Assembly: GCA_001940755.1 (NCBI GenBank)
Contig: MEHH01000005.1
Span: forward strand, 1 to 28,883
Reading direction: 5' to 3'
Source: Candidatus Heimdallarchaeota archaeon AB_125
Lineage (GTDB): Archaea; Asgardarchaeota; Heimdallarchaeia; Heimdallarchaeales; Heimdallarchaeaceae
Length of the DNA stretch: 28,883 nucleotides
Shown here: one piece after another, positions 28,854 to 28,883 of the stretch
Layout of the letters: each line of letters begins with the position of its first letter
Position numbering within the stretch: the stretch's first letter is position 1
Notes under the pieces: model-generated
Told to the model about the DNA's origin: nothing
Databases searched by the model: none
What the model saw: only the letters and a program-made list of their open reading frames with translations
Position numbers and translations under genes: made by a program

Positions 28854-28883
28854 ATGACCAAAAATGCTGATTTTTGCGCTCTT
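28854..28883 (+). CDS. Possible start of a gene cut by the window end
   Basis: An ATG at 28854 opens a frame (MTKNADFCAL) that runs to the window edge without a stop. It lies 34 nt after a TATATGG box. Ten codons are too few to name a product, and the call rests on the promoter context. Confidence 0.35.
   Translation, partial: MTKNADFCAL

Overview
The window is AT-rich DNA from an archaeon. Start codons are often preceded by GGTGAT or GGAGG-type ribosome binding sites, several genes have a TATA-like box about 25 nt before a leaderless ATG, and the informational genes are archaeal or eukaryote-like (an e-MtaB-type methylthiotransferase, an RPA32-like OB-fold protein). Bacterial-type gyrase together with a complex I-like [NiFe] hydrogenase suggests an uncultivated lineage such as Asgard (Heimdallarchaeia-like). 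That placement is an inference, because no phylogenetic marker was compared.

Layout. (1) 1-4.8 kb, + strand: the end of hypD, hypC, an unknown tandem-duplicated protein, then four peripheral-arm genes of a complex I-like hydrogenase in the order nuoC, nuoD, nuoI, nuoB. The NuoD homologue keeps both CxxC pairs that bind the [NiFe] site. (2) 4.8-9.2 kb: a phosphotransferase and MFS transporter pair (-), a disordered protein (+), and a Cys-rich HTH regulator (-) divergent from a thioredoxin (+), with two matching TGTG-N11-CACA palindromes. (3) 9.2-13.8 kb: gyrB-gyrA (-), with an inverted repeat next to the promoter. (4) 14.0-17.2 kb: methylthiotransferase (-), RPA32-like protein (+), a small protein (-) and a YccF-like membrane protein (+). 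(5) 17.2-17.6 kb: a 5S rRNA gene (-) and tRNA-Ser(GCU) (+), divergent. (6) 17.7-21.1 kb: hypE-hypF (+). (7) 21.2-26.9 kb: the membrane arm in the order nuoH, A, J, K, L, N (+). (8) 26.9 kb to the end: a small membrane protein, a Tag-like glycosylase, a methyltransferase and the start of another gene.

HypD, HypC, HypE and HypF make and insert the Fe(CN)2CO centre of the hydrogenase whose two arms lie on either side. HypA, HypB and the maturation protease are not in the window. The complex has no NuoE, F or G, so ferredoxin and protons are the likely redox partners, coupled to ion pumping by two antiporter-like subunits.

The most unusual object is the 5S rRNA gene at about 17.2-17.4 kb (- strand). 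It is circularly permuted: the 3' half comes first, helix I is closed by a UGCG tetraloop where the normal 5' and 3' ends would be, and the gene ends just after loop C. The ends are held by a perfect 11-bp flanking stem, with a 4-bp CAGG/CCUG helix and two AAA bulges that resemble a bulge-helix-bulge splice site. Joining at the bulges restores a normal helix III and loop B and gives a predicted circle of 121 nt, the usual 5S length.
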